Origin: Cryptomeria japonica
Taxonomy: Eukaryota; Streptophyta; Pinopsida; Cupressales; Cupressaceae
NCBI RefSeq assembly: GCF_030272615.1
Contig: NC_081415.1
Location: forward strand, 624,525,740 to 624,589,739
Length of the DNA: 64,000 bases
Reading direction: 5' to 3'
Both the position numbers and the translations under genes were made by a program. Below are positions 1 through 11,261 of this stretch, in pieces. The notes beneath the pieces were generated by a model. That model searched no databases. It had not been told where the DNA came from and saw only the letters and a program-made list of their open reading frames with translations. Within the stretch, counting starts at the first letter, position 1; the number at the start of each line of letters is the position of its first letter.

Positions 1-2337
1 TCTCCTTGAGGTCCCTCCTAATCAATGACTTCTTCAACTGGCTAACTTACCCTCAAGTTCTCTTATTTGCCAATCAATGTCTACAGTGAATTTGGGAAAA
101 AATAGACATGATTGAAGATTTATCCACCCTCATCCAAGACCTTTTCTACACTCTTCGTTGCAGTTCTCTGGCTTGCTCTATCTCTCTCCACATCTTTTAA
201 ATTTTTCTACAATCTCATCTCGATAAACCTCTTCTGTATAGTTTCATCCACAACTATTTCTAGTGATATAAAATTAGTATTAACAACACTTAATAAATTC
301 TTAAGATTTGTGGATTGGGAAGCACCGGATTAATGATCAAAATTGGGTAAGAATTTCTCCAAAACCTCGATGGCAAGAGTAATAGCTTCCTTTTCTTTTG
401 TCTAAGATTTCAACAGATCTTCACTTGTGTTAATTTGAGCTTGGGTGGAAAGTCTCAACACTTGAAGAGGAGAAAGAGTGCTCAATTCCACCGAACCATG
501 GGAAAATTAATCCTCAATAAAAAATTTCTTACCTTTGTCAGAGACATTGGTTGCAATCGTGAATACAGGATGTTCCTTTGAAGTTTCATCACTTTTCTCC
601 TTATCTACCTCTACCCTTTCATTCTTTTCACCATTGGCAATCTCCTCTGATATCATTTATGCAATTACCTCAATCTTAGGAGGGTCCTGAGTAGCTTCAC
701 TAGAGACATTTTTTAGTGGGTGCATCTTGTACTACTTCTTGCTCAACCTACTCAATAGATGGCTGATCCAACTGATCACCAGAGACCTCTGCATGTACTT
801 TCAGAATGCAAGTGTCTTTAGGAATGTCTTTTGTCAGGTGGGTGCTAACCTAAGGTTGATTTATCTCATATTTTTCCTCAAGAAAAAATTCTTTCATAAT
901 CGACTCAGTCTCATTGGAAACTTCATCAATTTTATAAAGTATTATTCGGTTGACCTTTTTCCTACTTCTGAACTTTTATTTGGCCAACATTAGTAATTTA
1001 CTAATTTATTCTCTATAAATATCTGAACAAAGAAATAACCAAAACATACTCCTGCATTTCCTTATCTTTCTGATAGGCAGTATTTCTTCAGATATCCAAA
1101 ATATCATACAATTCTTTTGGTAACAGATGGTAATTCAATTAAGGCTCTACTAAAGTTATTTATTAAATGAGCAAGTACTTCCTCTAATTGTCTCCTCTCA
1201 TTATCATCCCCATTTTCATAATATAAAGAAAGATTATTTAGGTTACCATCCTTAATGATTTCATCCTTTATTTCTTTTAGAGACTTAGGAGGAATAATCT
1301 TAACATTACCAGATTTTAGGGCTTCATCAATCTCAGCTTTTTGCTTTTTGCTCCCTCTAGACCTTCCAAATGGCTCACCTTGGGTCTTTGACTTCTTTGG
1401 AGGTGGAGCATCATCAGATGGCTTCCAAACTACATGAGCATAGCTTGCAATATTTTTAACCTCTCAGACTCCTTCATCCGACTCAGTCTCTTCCTCTGCA
1501 ACATGATGCCTAGAAGGCTTCTCCTTTTTTCTTTAATCCATTCCACGGGTAGATACAACTAGTTTGGGATTTGGTGGAGGTATTGGTTTCTTCAAATTGA
1601 AGACATGTGTATACTTACTAGGTTGAGGCTTCATAGTAGATGAGGATGTCAGTTTATATTATGGTTTGATCACATCCTCTTCTCTCAAAATTAACTGATC
1701 TCTAGCCCTCTCCATGACTTCCTTAGTCAGTCCCATCTTTTCTGCCACCGCCTCTACTTCCTTCTGGATCTTCCTCTTCTGGGCTAGTTTGAAGAACTTC
1801 TGATGTAGACTTAAGTCCTTCTCCTTGAAAGTACCAAATCTTGCTTCTTTTTCATCAATTGGCTGGCTCAGCAAATGTTGAGCATAGACATCAAAGGTGA
1901 CTGCATCAACTTCATAGCCCATCTAAAGAATCCATACTATCCTTGGCTCAATGGCTTCCATTAAACATTGATCTTTATCAACCATGAAGCAAATGGTTTG
2001 CTCATATTTCTCTACAATCTCCTTGGGGATTCTTTCTCTTCTCTTCATGGAGGCTTAAAAAGGTTTGAAATAGCCCCATAATATGGATATTCTCATTGTG
2101 GCATCTCCTATTCCCCTCAATCCCTCCTTGATTTTCATTGACATCAAACTATCATAGGCCCATTGGACCTTTCCTTTTATGCTGGGTATCTCCTTCAAGA
2201 AGTATAAGGCTAGACATATAAGAAGATATCCATACTTAAGGGTCTTACTTAATTTTCTTCAAATTACTCATTAGTTCAATCATGAGGATTGTACACAGGT
2301 TATACCACACATCATCCTTGAGCATTTGATATGTTTT
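1..2337 (-). pseudogene. Element G ORF2, middle and C-terminal part (unknown protein)
   Basis: This continues, on the minus strand, the ORF2 that starts at 10857. The best-preserved part runs from about 2060 to 1659. It has a Tyr-Phe-Lys-Pro-Phe motif, a basic stretch, Lys-Tyr-Glu-Gln-Thr-Ile-Cys-Phe, then Met-Gly-Tyr-Glu-Val (1922) and Tyr-Ala-Gln-His-Leu-Leu. Equivalent blocks occur in the same order in element D (near 44420-44270) and C (near 23500-23650). Downstream (about 1450-1150) is a Ser/Pro/Lys-rich linker, then a charged segment. Many stops and frame changes show decay; an intact 264-bp stretch lies at 1659-1922. I do not recognise the protein, and it has no polymerase, protease or integrase motif. 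Confidence 0.6.
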
Positions 2338-3516
2338 TGTAGCCTCCTAAAATTGCGACACTTGCAATTTCGACTGCATTTGGGTCTTCACGATGGTGGC
2401 GCAACGTTGAACCTGAATGGAGACCCTGAAACCTGTTTACGACATCAAAAACTGCATTTTTCTACACCTTGGCCTGATCCTCCTTGCACCCTGCTATCTC
2501 GGGAGGTGGGACCATGGCGCCCAGCGCCTTTGTCCTTGGCCCTATTTTGGGCCTGGTCTCTTGTTGGGCATCGGGTCTTTAAGTTTGCAATTTGGAAAAT
2601 AATGTTCCTAGGTCAGCCTAAGGTCAGAAAAATCAGTTTCCTAACCCTAATTGACAAGTATATAAACTACATTTCCCCTCCCGGAAAAGGGGAGGAAAAA
2701 TAGATGTGTGCATGAGGCAGAAGCGATATTCAAACATTCAAGCATTCAAGCATTCCTTCAAGCAATTGAGCATTCTAAGTCTCCATTCAAGGCTAAGTGT
2801 TGCATTCAAGACAAGGATTCAACCATTGAAGAGGAGATCACCTACAACATGTAACATACAACATCATTACACCTTCGCATGTAAGAATACAAACATTCTT
2901 ACAACAAGGTATTAGTACTTGATTACATTACAAACACTTACATTTACAACATTCTCATTTCTTGGTTAATTCCAAAGTTGGGGTTTGACCTAAAGGCAAA
3001 CCCCTAATCCCTAACCCCCCAATCATCCTCTCTTTTCTATGTGCAAGTTGCAGGTATGCAGCTGTAATTGAAGATCTGGAATCCTTGTGTAGAGACGAAC
3101 AGATCCCCCTTCATTTTGCGGATTTTTCAGAGGATCGTGTGCACTCTGGGTGCCATCGTCCCGTCAACTTTCGCTCAAATTTGCAGGACAGCTTCGTCTT
3201 GACATTTTACTACTAATTTCAGGTTCATAGCTTCATCCTGTGTCCCTATCTCTGTCTACAGGCGAATCTTTCTTACTTTACATACACTCCTAGTTCAATC
3301 CTTCTATCTACATTCTTTACAAAAGAGGGTATCCTTGATGTCTCCACCCTTGAAACTCATTTAGAATCTAGTCTTGCATTGTGTGGGATTGGATCTTGTG
3401 GGTTTCAACCCCTCTTTTGAATGTAAAGTCTCTCCTAAGTGAAAACCGTCAACCCTAGTGACCTTTCTCTCTCCATGGAATGGGGGAACACCTAAGGTTT
3501 GATTTTCTGCTTTACA
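2338..3516 (+). repeat. Element H 5' LTR
   Basis: This 1179-bp LTR runs from TGTAGCCTCC to CTTTACA and is matched by 8988-10231. It has a TATA box at 2659-2666. Just downstream are short repeats of a CATTCAAG-type motif (about 2731-2780), which produce spurious ORFs. Near 3119-3188 it carries a segment related to two repeats in the element's leader. It holds one copy of a roughly 31-bp unit that is triplicated in the other LTR. Confidence 0.9.
2659..2666 (+). promoter_or_regulatory. TATA box of element H LTR
   Basis: TATATAAA lies within both LTR copies (also at 9371-9378). A C-rich/G-rich short inverted repeat follows (about 2673-2698). Its place in the LTR fits the U3/R promoter. Position and sequence are seen; activity is inferred. 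Confidence 0.55.
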
Positions 3517-3534
3517 TTTTGGTGAACCCGATGT
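3517..3534 (+). other. Primer-binding site of element H
   Basis: TTTTGGTGAACCCGATGT directly follows the terminal CA of the 5' LTR, where the tRNA primer site of an LTR retrotransposon lies. It differs from the initiator-Met-type site of the Copia elements here. I do not assign the tRNA. Confidence 0.6.
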
Positions 3535-4789
3535 GAACATCCTAATTCTGATTATTCATGGTTAGATCTGAAAAATTGGCTTCCTTAATTACATTTCCAT
3601 GTTTGATCTTTTGGCAAATTTTAGAGGTTAATGGCATAAAAACCCTAAATTTTCTTTTTAGTAATTGAGCTTGTGAAATGTTCAATTGTTAATGCTTGTT
3701 TCAGATCTACCCTTCTATTACAAATTGTCAATTCATATTTGTGCTTTAATTCTGAAAATTAAGTGGTTAAGTGTCAAAACCCTAATTTTTAAAACCCTCT
3801 TGATTCAACCTTTGACTGATGATTTCACTGATCAAAACACCTCCAAATCGGCTATAACTTTGAATTCCGCAACAAAATCATAATATCTTTCATCCCTGAA
3901 AATTTTGAAAAAAGTTGCGAGGACCGTGTGCACCCCGAGCATCATCGTCCCCGACATTTTTTCTGAAATTTCGGGACCTAGATCTTACTGTATTTTTCTG
4001 CTAGGATCCAGAATCTTGGCTGATTTCATCAATTCTAACACTTTCAAAATTAAAGTCAAAGTCGGTCTAGTGATTGCTTGGATAAAAGGCTTATAATCAT
4101 TCAAACATTGTTGAAATTGAAATTTTGTGTTAAAATTGTGTTTCTTACTGTCCTAAATCTGAAAAGTGTGTTGGCATTCATTCGAAGTTTCAGTGTTTTA
4201 TTCAAATTCTTGTAGTTTGTGACTTTTGAAATTAAGTGCTTAATTACAACAACCTTGATTTCTGCTTTCAAAATTGAATTTTGCGTGAAATTGAGTCAAC
4301 TTTTAAATTTCAAAGCTTGCATTGCTTTCAGTATTCCCTCTAAAATCATAAAATTCAAAATTTCAGTTTCCCTCTTTTTTTCAAAAAATTCAAATTTTGC
4401 ATTTTTCAACAATCTTGGTAGGATTCAATTTTGGGATTGCAACTTTAATTTGGCCTATCTACAGATCGTAAAATCACTCAATTTTTTTTTAGATTAGCTT
4501 TAAAATCATCATAACTTTCATCCCTGAAAATTTCAAAAAAGTTGCGAGGACCGTGTGCACTCTGTTCACCACAGTCCCCGACATTTTTTCCAAAATTTTG
4601 GGAGATTTTCATGATTGCATTTAACAGCTTAAATCTAGGAGATTGGCTGATTTTATTGAAATTCGCTACCTCTAAATTCGAAAATAAATTCAAAATTCAA
4701 GATTTCAATTTTCAAGATAACAATTAAAATTAAGTGCTACCCCCTTGGCCCTAATTTTCAATTGTGCCTACCTTTCTTGGAAGTGGTGC
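3535..4789 (+). other. Element H leader with a long direct repeat
   Basis: This 1.25-kb AT-rich leader lies between primer site and gag start. Two copies of an approximately 86-bp sequence (3891-3976 and 4519-4604) both carry the core GAGGACCGTGTGCAC followed by a CGTCCCC- or AGTCCCC-type block. The LTR holds a shorter relative at 3119-3188. Leaders of LTR elements often hold packaging and dimerisation signals, so a role for the repeat is possible but inferred. No ORF here looks real. Confidence 0.6.
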
Positions 4790-7495
4790 ATGAGTTTTAC
4801 AACAATAAGCCCTACTTACACTATTCCTGTTAGACGAAGCCTTAGAATTAAGTCTTTCCAAGGTTTAATTACCGAGGAGATGGAACCTAATTTGAATGGC
4901 CTTTTTAATGAGGACATGGGTAATTCCTCTAATCCTCTTAATGATGAAGAAGCTCTCTATGAGGTTCCTGTAGAACAACTTTCGAAATTGGATAACCAAT
5001 TTGATGATTTTTAGCAATGGATGTCTCAAGAATATCCCGATAGTCAAGCTCTTTCATTAATTGAGGGTCTAAAACGTATGGTTCAAAGTGATAAGAATGG
5101 AATTGATATTTTGCTTGGTATTGCACACATTGTGGATTCGAATGTGATGCTGATGAAGAGTTGTGCCGAAACTTTAGGTTATACACAACCTCCTACTCAA
5201 GTCAATCATTCTATTCCTTTAACAACTTCTATTGCTAGTATACCTACTTTTACATCAAACATAATGACTACTTCAATACAAGACATTCCACCTATGATCA
5301 CCAGTCATGGGGGCAATCCTTCTTCTTCAATCAACCCTCTTCCTTCATTCAATCCGACTTCTTCATTCATTCCTTCAATGAGTGTTCCTATTACATCTCC
5401 ACAAATGAACCTGGTGCAAGGGGGCAATTCATTTAACCATTCCATTGCTCCTTGTAGTGTTCCTTTTTCCCAATCATCTCCTATGACTAATCATCATAGT
5501 GTCCCACCACCTTACTCTCAATCATTACCTTCTTTCAAGAACATAATACCTCCATCACAATCTAAAATGTCTAATATGAACTCTTCGACTGACGTGACCC
5601 TTAACAATCTTGCACAAACTGTCTCTTCTTTACAGCAACAAATTTCCTCTATGAATCAATCTAAGTTTAGTGTGCCCACATTTGATGTTGCGAGCCCACT
5701 TTCTCTTGACATTGTTCGAGCTATCCCCCCTAAACATGTTGAAATCCCACAATTGGAGCTTTATAATGGTAAAGGTGATCCTCTAACACATGTTAAGACC
5801 TTTCAAACAATATGCACTGATTTTGCTCATGACCAAAGGTTGCTTGTAAAACTGTTTACTAGAACATTAAGAGATAAGGCTCTACAATGGTATTGCTCGT
5901 TGCCTTCCTATTCTATTACTTCTTTTCAACAACTTGCAAATGCTTTTATTCAACAATTTCAAAACAATATAGGTCCTAAATTTACTTTGATTGATTCGAT
6001 GCATTGTAAACAAGGTGTTAAAGAAAAAGTGACTGATTTCATTGGTAGATATAAGCATTTGTGTGCTCAAATTTCTTTTCCAGTACCTGATAATGATATT
6101 CAAAGAATATTTATTTGTAATTTACAAAAAGATATTAGAGAAAAACTTTTGTTCTCTGAGTTTACTTCTTTCCAACAGTTGTGCGTAACTCTTCACAATT
6201 ATCAACTGACTGTGAGTCAAATGGAACAAGTAAATCCTATGGCTCCGAGTGATAAGGGTGATAGTAGTCAACAACCATTTAGGAATTTTAAATCGAACAG
6301 AGAGTTCATTAAGTTCAATGAAAACATCATCAACAATAATGTGAATGCAACATCAGGTGTGCCTCCTATTTCTAAGTTTTTCAAGAAAGAAAGGAAGTTT
6401 ACTCCTTTGAATGAATCATTGCATAGTATTATGAATAAGTTATTGGAACAAAATGTGCTTACTCTTCCTCCTATAAAGCAAATAGATCCTGCAAAGATTA
6501 ATTCACCCTATTTTTATAACAAATCTTTTTGTCAATTTCATCATCAACCTGGGCATGATACTGAAAAATGTTTTGCTTTAAAGGGTAAAATTCAAGATTT
6601 GATTGATAATAATACTATCTCTGTTTCAGGTGTGAATGATAAAGGCAACACATCTGTAGCTCTTCCTAACCAAAATCTTAAGATTTTTACTGATCCATTA
6701 CCTTCTCATACCTCTAATGTGATTGAGACTAATGATTCCTCTTTCTCACCTGATGGTCTTGTGTCTATGACTCTGAATGTGATTAACTTTGTGGAGCAGC
6801 AGAAAATCCCTAAAGAACCTTGCATCACATTTGATTCCAGTGAAACTATCAGGGCACCTGATGGTCCTTTATATATAGTTGCAAAAGTCAAGAATACACC
6901 TTGCCATGGAGTGCTTATTGATCCTTCTTGTATGGTTAATATCATTACTGAAGAATTTCTTTTTACTTTGCAATTGAATCAAGTGATCTATGACAAAACA
7001 AATGTGGTTGTGAAATTATTTGATGCATTTTCTTCTCCTACAATTGGTTCTATTATATTACCTATTGAGGTCCATAACAAATCCCTTGATGTGAGCTTTG
7101 CTATTATTCCATCATCCGAGCAATTTCGTGTGAAGCTAGGCTATCCTTGGCTATCTTCCATGAAAGCTATTGCTTCTCCTATTCACAAGTGTTTTAAATT
7201 TCCCCATAATGGTGAAGTTGTTACTATCAATGATAGTCTCTTTAAACCAGCTGAAAGAACTTCTAGCATTCCTATTGATTATTTTTGGCCTAAACAATTT
7301 CAATCTCTTCCACCGCAAAGTGATCATCTTTTCAAATCTTATCAAAAGTGGAAAACAGCTATGATCTTATCTCTAAGTGAACCTAGAACACCCAAACTTG
7401 ATATTCCTATCATTCTTGAGAAGGAAGTTCTTCCTTTGAAAGATAAAACTAATGTCTTTCCTCAAGAAGATTCCAATCCATCCCAAGGGATGTGA
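4790..7495 (+). pseudogene. Element H gag-protease polyprotein, one in-frame TAG
   Basis: The frame starts at ATG 4790 and reads to TGA 7493-7495, with one internal TAG at 5012-5014. After that stop an 824-residue frame opens at ATG 5021. Counting from 5021, residues 1-240 are Ser/Pro/Gln-rich and about 243-400 are a Gag capsid-like domain (Leu-Tyr-Asn-Gly-Lys-Gly-Asp-Pro start). Near 502 is a zinc-binding-like Cys/His cluster ending Gly-His-Asp-Thr-Glu-Lys-Cys, and about 605-735 is a retropepsin-like fold with Gly-Tyr-Pro-Trp-Leu near 706. The expected catalytic Asp-Ser/Thr-Gly is Ile-Asp-Pro-Ser here, so activity is doubtful. Gag would form the particle in the cytoplasm. Only one stop in 900 codons suggests youth or selection on Gag. 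Confidence 0.8.
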
Positions 7496-8190
7496 CTACG
7501 TCTATGTCTAATAAACTTTCTAAAGGTAGACCTATACCTCCTCGTCATGATGGACTTGGTCTCCTTCCTAAACTAGATATTCCTCCTTTATATGGAGTAG
7601 TTCCTCCTCCTTCCTTTTATAGAGAGAAGAGACCTTCCTCTTCTCCCATTATCCAACCTAAGAGACCACAACCTAAACACCCAAGTGATAAGGATGAGAA
7701 CATTTCTCCTCAATCTTCTCAACTTCCTACTAAGACTAGACGAAATCGTTCTGCACGTGAATGCCGACGAAAGCATCATCTTAGAGCTTGTGCAACTGTT
7801 TCCCAAACTTTGCAATCCCCCAAAACACCTTTAGCTAGTATTATTCCATTTTCTCCTCAGCCGAAAATTGAGCCAAAATCTCCTAAACATAAGATGCATG
7901 ATGGTTTTGATCTTGTGCGAGTTAAAGATCCTATTTTTATAAATCTTGATGATGATATAGATGAAAATGTTATTCATGATGAAAATCTTACTCCTCTTTT
8001 TTCTGATAGTGAATATGAATATGTTGATGTTGATAACCATTTATCTAACGAATTTTCTAAAGCACTTATCCTAGCTCCTAAACAAGAACAATGTGGCTTG
8101 GAACATGAACATAGCCCTTGTTTGGATCTTGTGATAGCTCCATCTATTGTGTTGGATGTTCCTCCTCTAGCATGTTTCCTACCTTCCTGA
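7492..8190 (+). CDS. Element H second ORF, Pro-rich to acidic protein of unknown function
   Basis: This open stretch of about 230 codons overlaps the gag-protease stop by 4 bases in the -1 frame. Its first codon in frame is GTG at 7492 and the first ATG is 7504. The first third is Pro-rich (several Pro-Pro and Lys-Arg-Pro pairs), then a basic Arg-rich patch, then a strongly acidic C-terminal third. No conserved enzyme motif is seen. It sits where pol would begin in an autonomous Gypsy element. It could be a remnant of the polyprotein after a frameshift or an accessory protein, perhaps reached by -1 frameshifting. I do not recognise a family. Confidence 0.55.
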   Translation: MTTSMSNKLSKGRPIPPRHDGLGLLPKLDIPPLYGVVPPPSFYREKRPSSSPIIQPKRPQPKHPSDKDENISPQSSQLPTKTRRNRSARECRRKHHLRACATVSQTLQSPKTPLASIIPFSPQPKIEPKSPKHKMHDGFDLVRVKDPIFINLDDDIDENVIHDENLTPLFSDSEYEYVDVDNHLSNEFSKALILAPKQEQCGLEHEHSPCLDLVIAPSIVLDVPPLACFLPS

Positions 8191-8987
8191 AATATTGATC
8201 AGCAAGATCGGGGGGTAGATGACATGCTAGACTAGTTCATTAGCATAGCAGACTCTCTCCTCCTCTCTTGATATCTTTTGTTACTTCTTCTATGTGTTAT
8301 TCTCATTCTTCTATTTGTTGTCCTGAATGTTGTCTACTTGAGGACGATGCAAAGAATTGAGATCTCTTTTGGTCTCTCTCATGTTGACTCAAAAGACACA
8401 TGTGTTCCCTTCTTCTAGGTGACCTTCTTTTATTGGGGAAAGAAGAACAATTATGCATACATACATATGATATACATGAATTATCATACAGCATACTGAC
8501 CCCGAGGAAAGTGAAGTCACCTCGTGCTTTGTGTTTTGTGGCTATTATCCTTGGGTTTATCTCACACTTGGGGGCTAAATCTTTGTGATAACATGCTCCT
8601 TTCCCTTCTCATTTCTTATATGTATCACTACCTTAAAGCAATCACCCCCGATGAGATGTGTGCGATCGCTTTAACATAGGGGGCATACACTCCATTCATA
8701 TCTCTTCAAGATACTTGAAAATCTCTTGGCAAACTTAGCTTTGCCTTGAAAATTTTTGGTATTTTTCTTGCATGACTCATAGTGAGGGAACCTTACTATT
8801 GACAGTCATGGTTTTCCCTTGTGATCTTCCCTTTTACTTTGTTAATCGAAGTCGTAAGATCCTTAGTCCACTGGGGGCTTGGTGTATCTTGCCTCCTTGA
8901 CGTGGTGAAAGTCTTTCAATGTTGTTTCCTTGTACTTTACCAGAAGTATGGGCGTACGCTTATACTCCCGCTAAAGTGGGGGCTAAA
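8191..8987 (+). other. Element H 3' non-coding region and polypurine tract
   Basis: Nothing coding is supported across these 797 bases. The final bases before the 3' LTR (about 8974-8987, AAGTGGGGGCTAAA) form a purine-rich tract suited to plus-strand priming. A similar GGGGGC-containing stretch lies upstream near 8570. Confidence 0.6.
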
Positions 8988-10231
8988 TGTACCATCCTAA
9001 AATTGCGACACTTGCAATTTTGACTGCATTTGGGTCTTCACAATGGCGGCACAATGTTGAACCTGAATGGAGACCCCAAAACCTATTTACGACATCAAAA
9101 ACTGCATTTTTCTGCACCTTGGCCTGATCCTCCTTGCACCCTGCTATCTTGAGAGGTGGGACCATGGCACCCAATGCCCTGGTCCTTTAGGACCATGGCG
9201 CCTAGCACCCTGGTCCCTCAGAACCATGGCGCCTAGCGCCCTGGTCCCTGGCCCTATTTTGGGCCTGGTCTCTTGTTGGGCATCGGGTCTTTAAGTTTGC
9301 AATTTGGAAAATAATGTTCCTAGGTCAGCCTAAGGTCAGAATAATCAGTCTCCTAACCCTAATTGACAAGTATATAAACTACATTTCCCCTCCCGAAAAA
9401 GGGGAGGAAAAATAGATGTGTGCATGAGGCGGAAGCGATATTCAAACATTCAAGCATTCAAGCATTCCTTCAAGCAATTGAGCATTCTAAGTCTCCATTC
9501 AAGGCTAAGTGTTGCATTCAAGACAAGGATTCAACCATTGAAGAGGAGATCACCTACAACATATAACATACAACATCATTACACCTTCGCATGTAAGAAT
9601 ACAAACATTCTTACAACAAGGTATCAGTACTTGATTACATTACAAACACTTACATTTACAGCATTCTCATTTCTTGGTTAATTCCAAAGTTGGGGTTTGA
9701 CCTAAAGGCAAACCCCTAATCCCTAACCCCCCAATCATCCTCTCTTTTTTGTGTGTAGGTTGCAGGTACGTGGCTGTAATTGAAGATCTGGAATCCTTGT
9801 GCAGAGACGAACAGATCCCCCTTCGTTTCACGGATTTTTCAGAGGACCGTGTGCACTCCGGGCGCCATCGTCCCATCAACTTTCGCTCAAATTTGCAGGA
9901 CAGCTTTGTCTTGACATTTTACTGCTAATTTCAGGTCCGTAGCTTCATCCCATGTCCCTATCTCTGTCTACAAGAGAGTCTTTCTTACTTTACATACACT
10001 CCTAGTTCAATCCTTCTATCTACATTCTTTACAAAAGAGGGTATCCTTGATGTCTCCACCCTTGAAACTCATTTAGAATCCAGTCTTGCATTGTGTGGGA
10101 TTGGATCTTGTGGGTTTCAACCCCTCTTTTGAATGTAAAGTCTCTCCTAAGTGAAAACCATCAACCCTAGTGACCTCCTTTCTCTCTCCATGGAATGGGG
10201 GAACACCTAGGGTTCAATTTTCCGCTTTACA
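8988..10231 (+). repeat. Element H 3' LTR
   Basis: This 1244-bp partner of 2338-3516 keeps TG and CA ends. It is longer than the 5' copy mainly because a roughly 31-bp unit occurs three times (9160-9250) rather than once. TATA box at 9371-9378. LTR differences are otherwise scattered substitutions, including GC-to-AT changes. Confidence 0.9.
9160..9250 (+). repeat. Three-copy 30-31 bp minisatellite in element H 3' LTR
   Basis: Units begin at about 9160, 9191 and 9221, each with the core ACCATGGCGCCTAGC or a variant followed by CCTGGTCC. The 5' LTR has a single unit (about 2508-2538). This is a copy-number difference between paired LTRs. Confidence 0.8.
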
Positions 10232-10857
10232 GTTGTATATATGGCAAGTCTAGAGATGGAGTTCTGTCTACCTGGTTGATATAATTTGTAACCAAACACC
10301 ATCGATGCAAACCTTACATCATGCTCCAGAATGTTGTTGATAGTCATTGCTCTATTGTTAAACTTGGAACCGATAATGGCTATCATTGTGTTATTCGATG
10401 CCTTTCTTAGGCCAAGTACTTCACTGATTTCACTGAGGCATGTCATATCTTGAATGGTCTATTTAGTGATCTTATGATGCCTATCAAGCCATATGAACTC
10501 ATCATGGACTTGATTGAGGATATACTAGATCCACTATGCTTCACCGAACAATGGAAAATGGATGAACTACGAGAAACCTTTGTCCTAAAGAACCTTATAT
10601 TCTGGTTTGATATTTCTCAAATTGTCCACCAAATGTTTTTAATATAATATCAACATATCAACATTGCCAAGCTCCTCAAGATCATAATAGATGTATGCCC
10701 TAACATCCTCATTGTGAAGGACACCGTAGGGTATCGAAGAAAATGCTCCGCCTAGATCATCTTCGACAAACTTGAAAGGATATTTATTGAAAATAGAACT
10801 AGCTCTATCCTTAATTTCAACAACCAACAGGGTAGAAATTCTAGATACCGATGCCAT
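10232..10857 (-). pseudogene. Element G ORF2, N-terminal part (unknown protein)
   Basis: The frame starts at ATG 10857 with Met-Ala-Ser-Val-Ser, close to Met-Ala-Ser-Thr-Ser in elements C and D. It continues through Tyr-Ile-Tyr-Tyr-Asp-Leu-Glu-Glu-Leu-Gly, equivalent to Tyr-Ile-His-Cys-Asn-Ile-Glu-Glu-Leu-Gly in D. Around residue 118 a HDEFIWLD segment and then HKITK match HGEFFWLD and HKITK of D at residue about 115. Stops interrupt it, for instance after HKITK. Element H then breaks it, and it resumes at 2337. Function unknown. Confidence 0.65.
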
Positions 10858-11261
10858 TTGAATCTGGGGTTTAAAACTGATAGTTTCACCAAATAGATAA
10901 ATACCTTAATTCACAACCGGGTGGAATAATTCACCTTCAAATCATTGTAAACTTAGTTTAGATTTCCAAATTGCTTCACTTCACTGTACTGCTCTATTCT
11001 CTTGGTCGCATTGTGAAAAATTAACTTTTGGAGTGCCCTTTTAACTGCTGAAACCGTATTCTGCATTGTAACAAATGCTTCAACCAGTTACCATGATATA
11101 CATGAAATCACTTACCAGAGCCTCAAATATTCATCCAATCTTTCAAATAACATGTGCATACATGATTTAAACTTTCTACAACCTTCTGAAATCAGTTATA
11201 GATCTCCGAAGAGGGGGTTCTATGAATCTTCCTGAAAAAATCCCCCTAAGGCCAAAAAGCC

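Larger units (their letters stand above)
2338..10231 (+). mobile_element. Element H: Gypsy-type LTR retrotransposon with gag-protease only (no RT/IN)
   Basis: Two direct LTRs (2338-3516 and 8988-10231) begin TG and end CA. They flank a primer site, a leader, a gag-protease frame, a second short ORF and a polypurine tract. The 5 bp before the element (GTTTT, 2333-2337) and after it (GTTGT, 10232-10236) match at 4 of 5 positions, as expected for an aged target duplication. The Gypsy assignment rests on the Gag capsid-like region and the aspartic-protease-like region that follows. The 5.5-kb interior has no Tyr-x-Asp-Asp reverse transcriptase, RNase H or integrase motif, so transposition would need enzymes in trans. 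It inserted into element G. Confidence 0.88.

Noticed and set aside
2706-2915. Short ORFs inside the LTRs of H (also 9418-9681)
   Set aside because: They lie in LTR repeat sequence and encode CATTCAAG-derived repeats; no independent support.
9160-9250. CRISPR-like direct repeats
   Set aside because: Units are adjacent without spacers and lie in a plant LTR; a minisatellite explains them.
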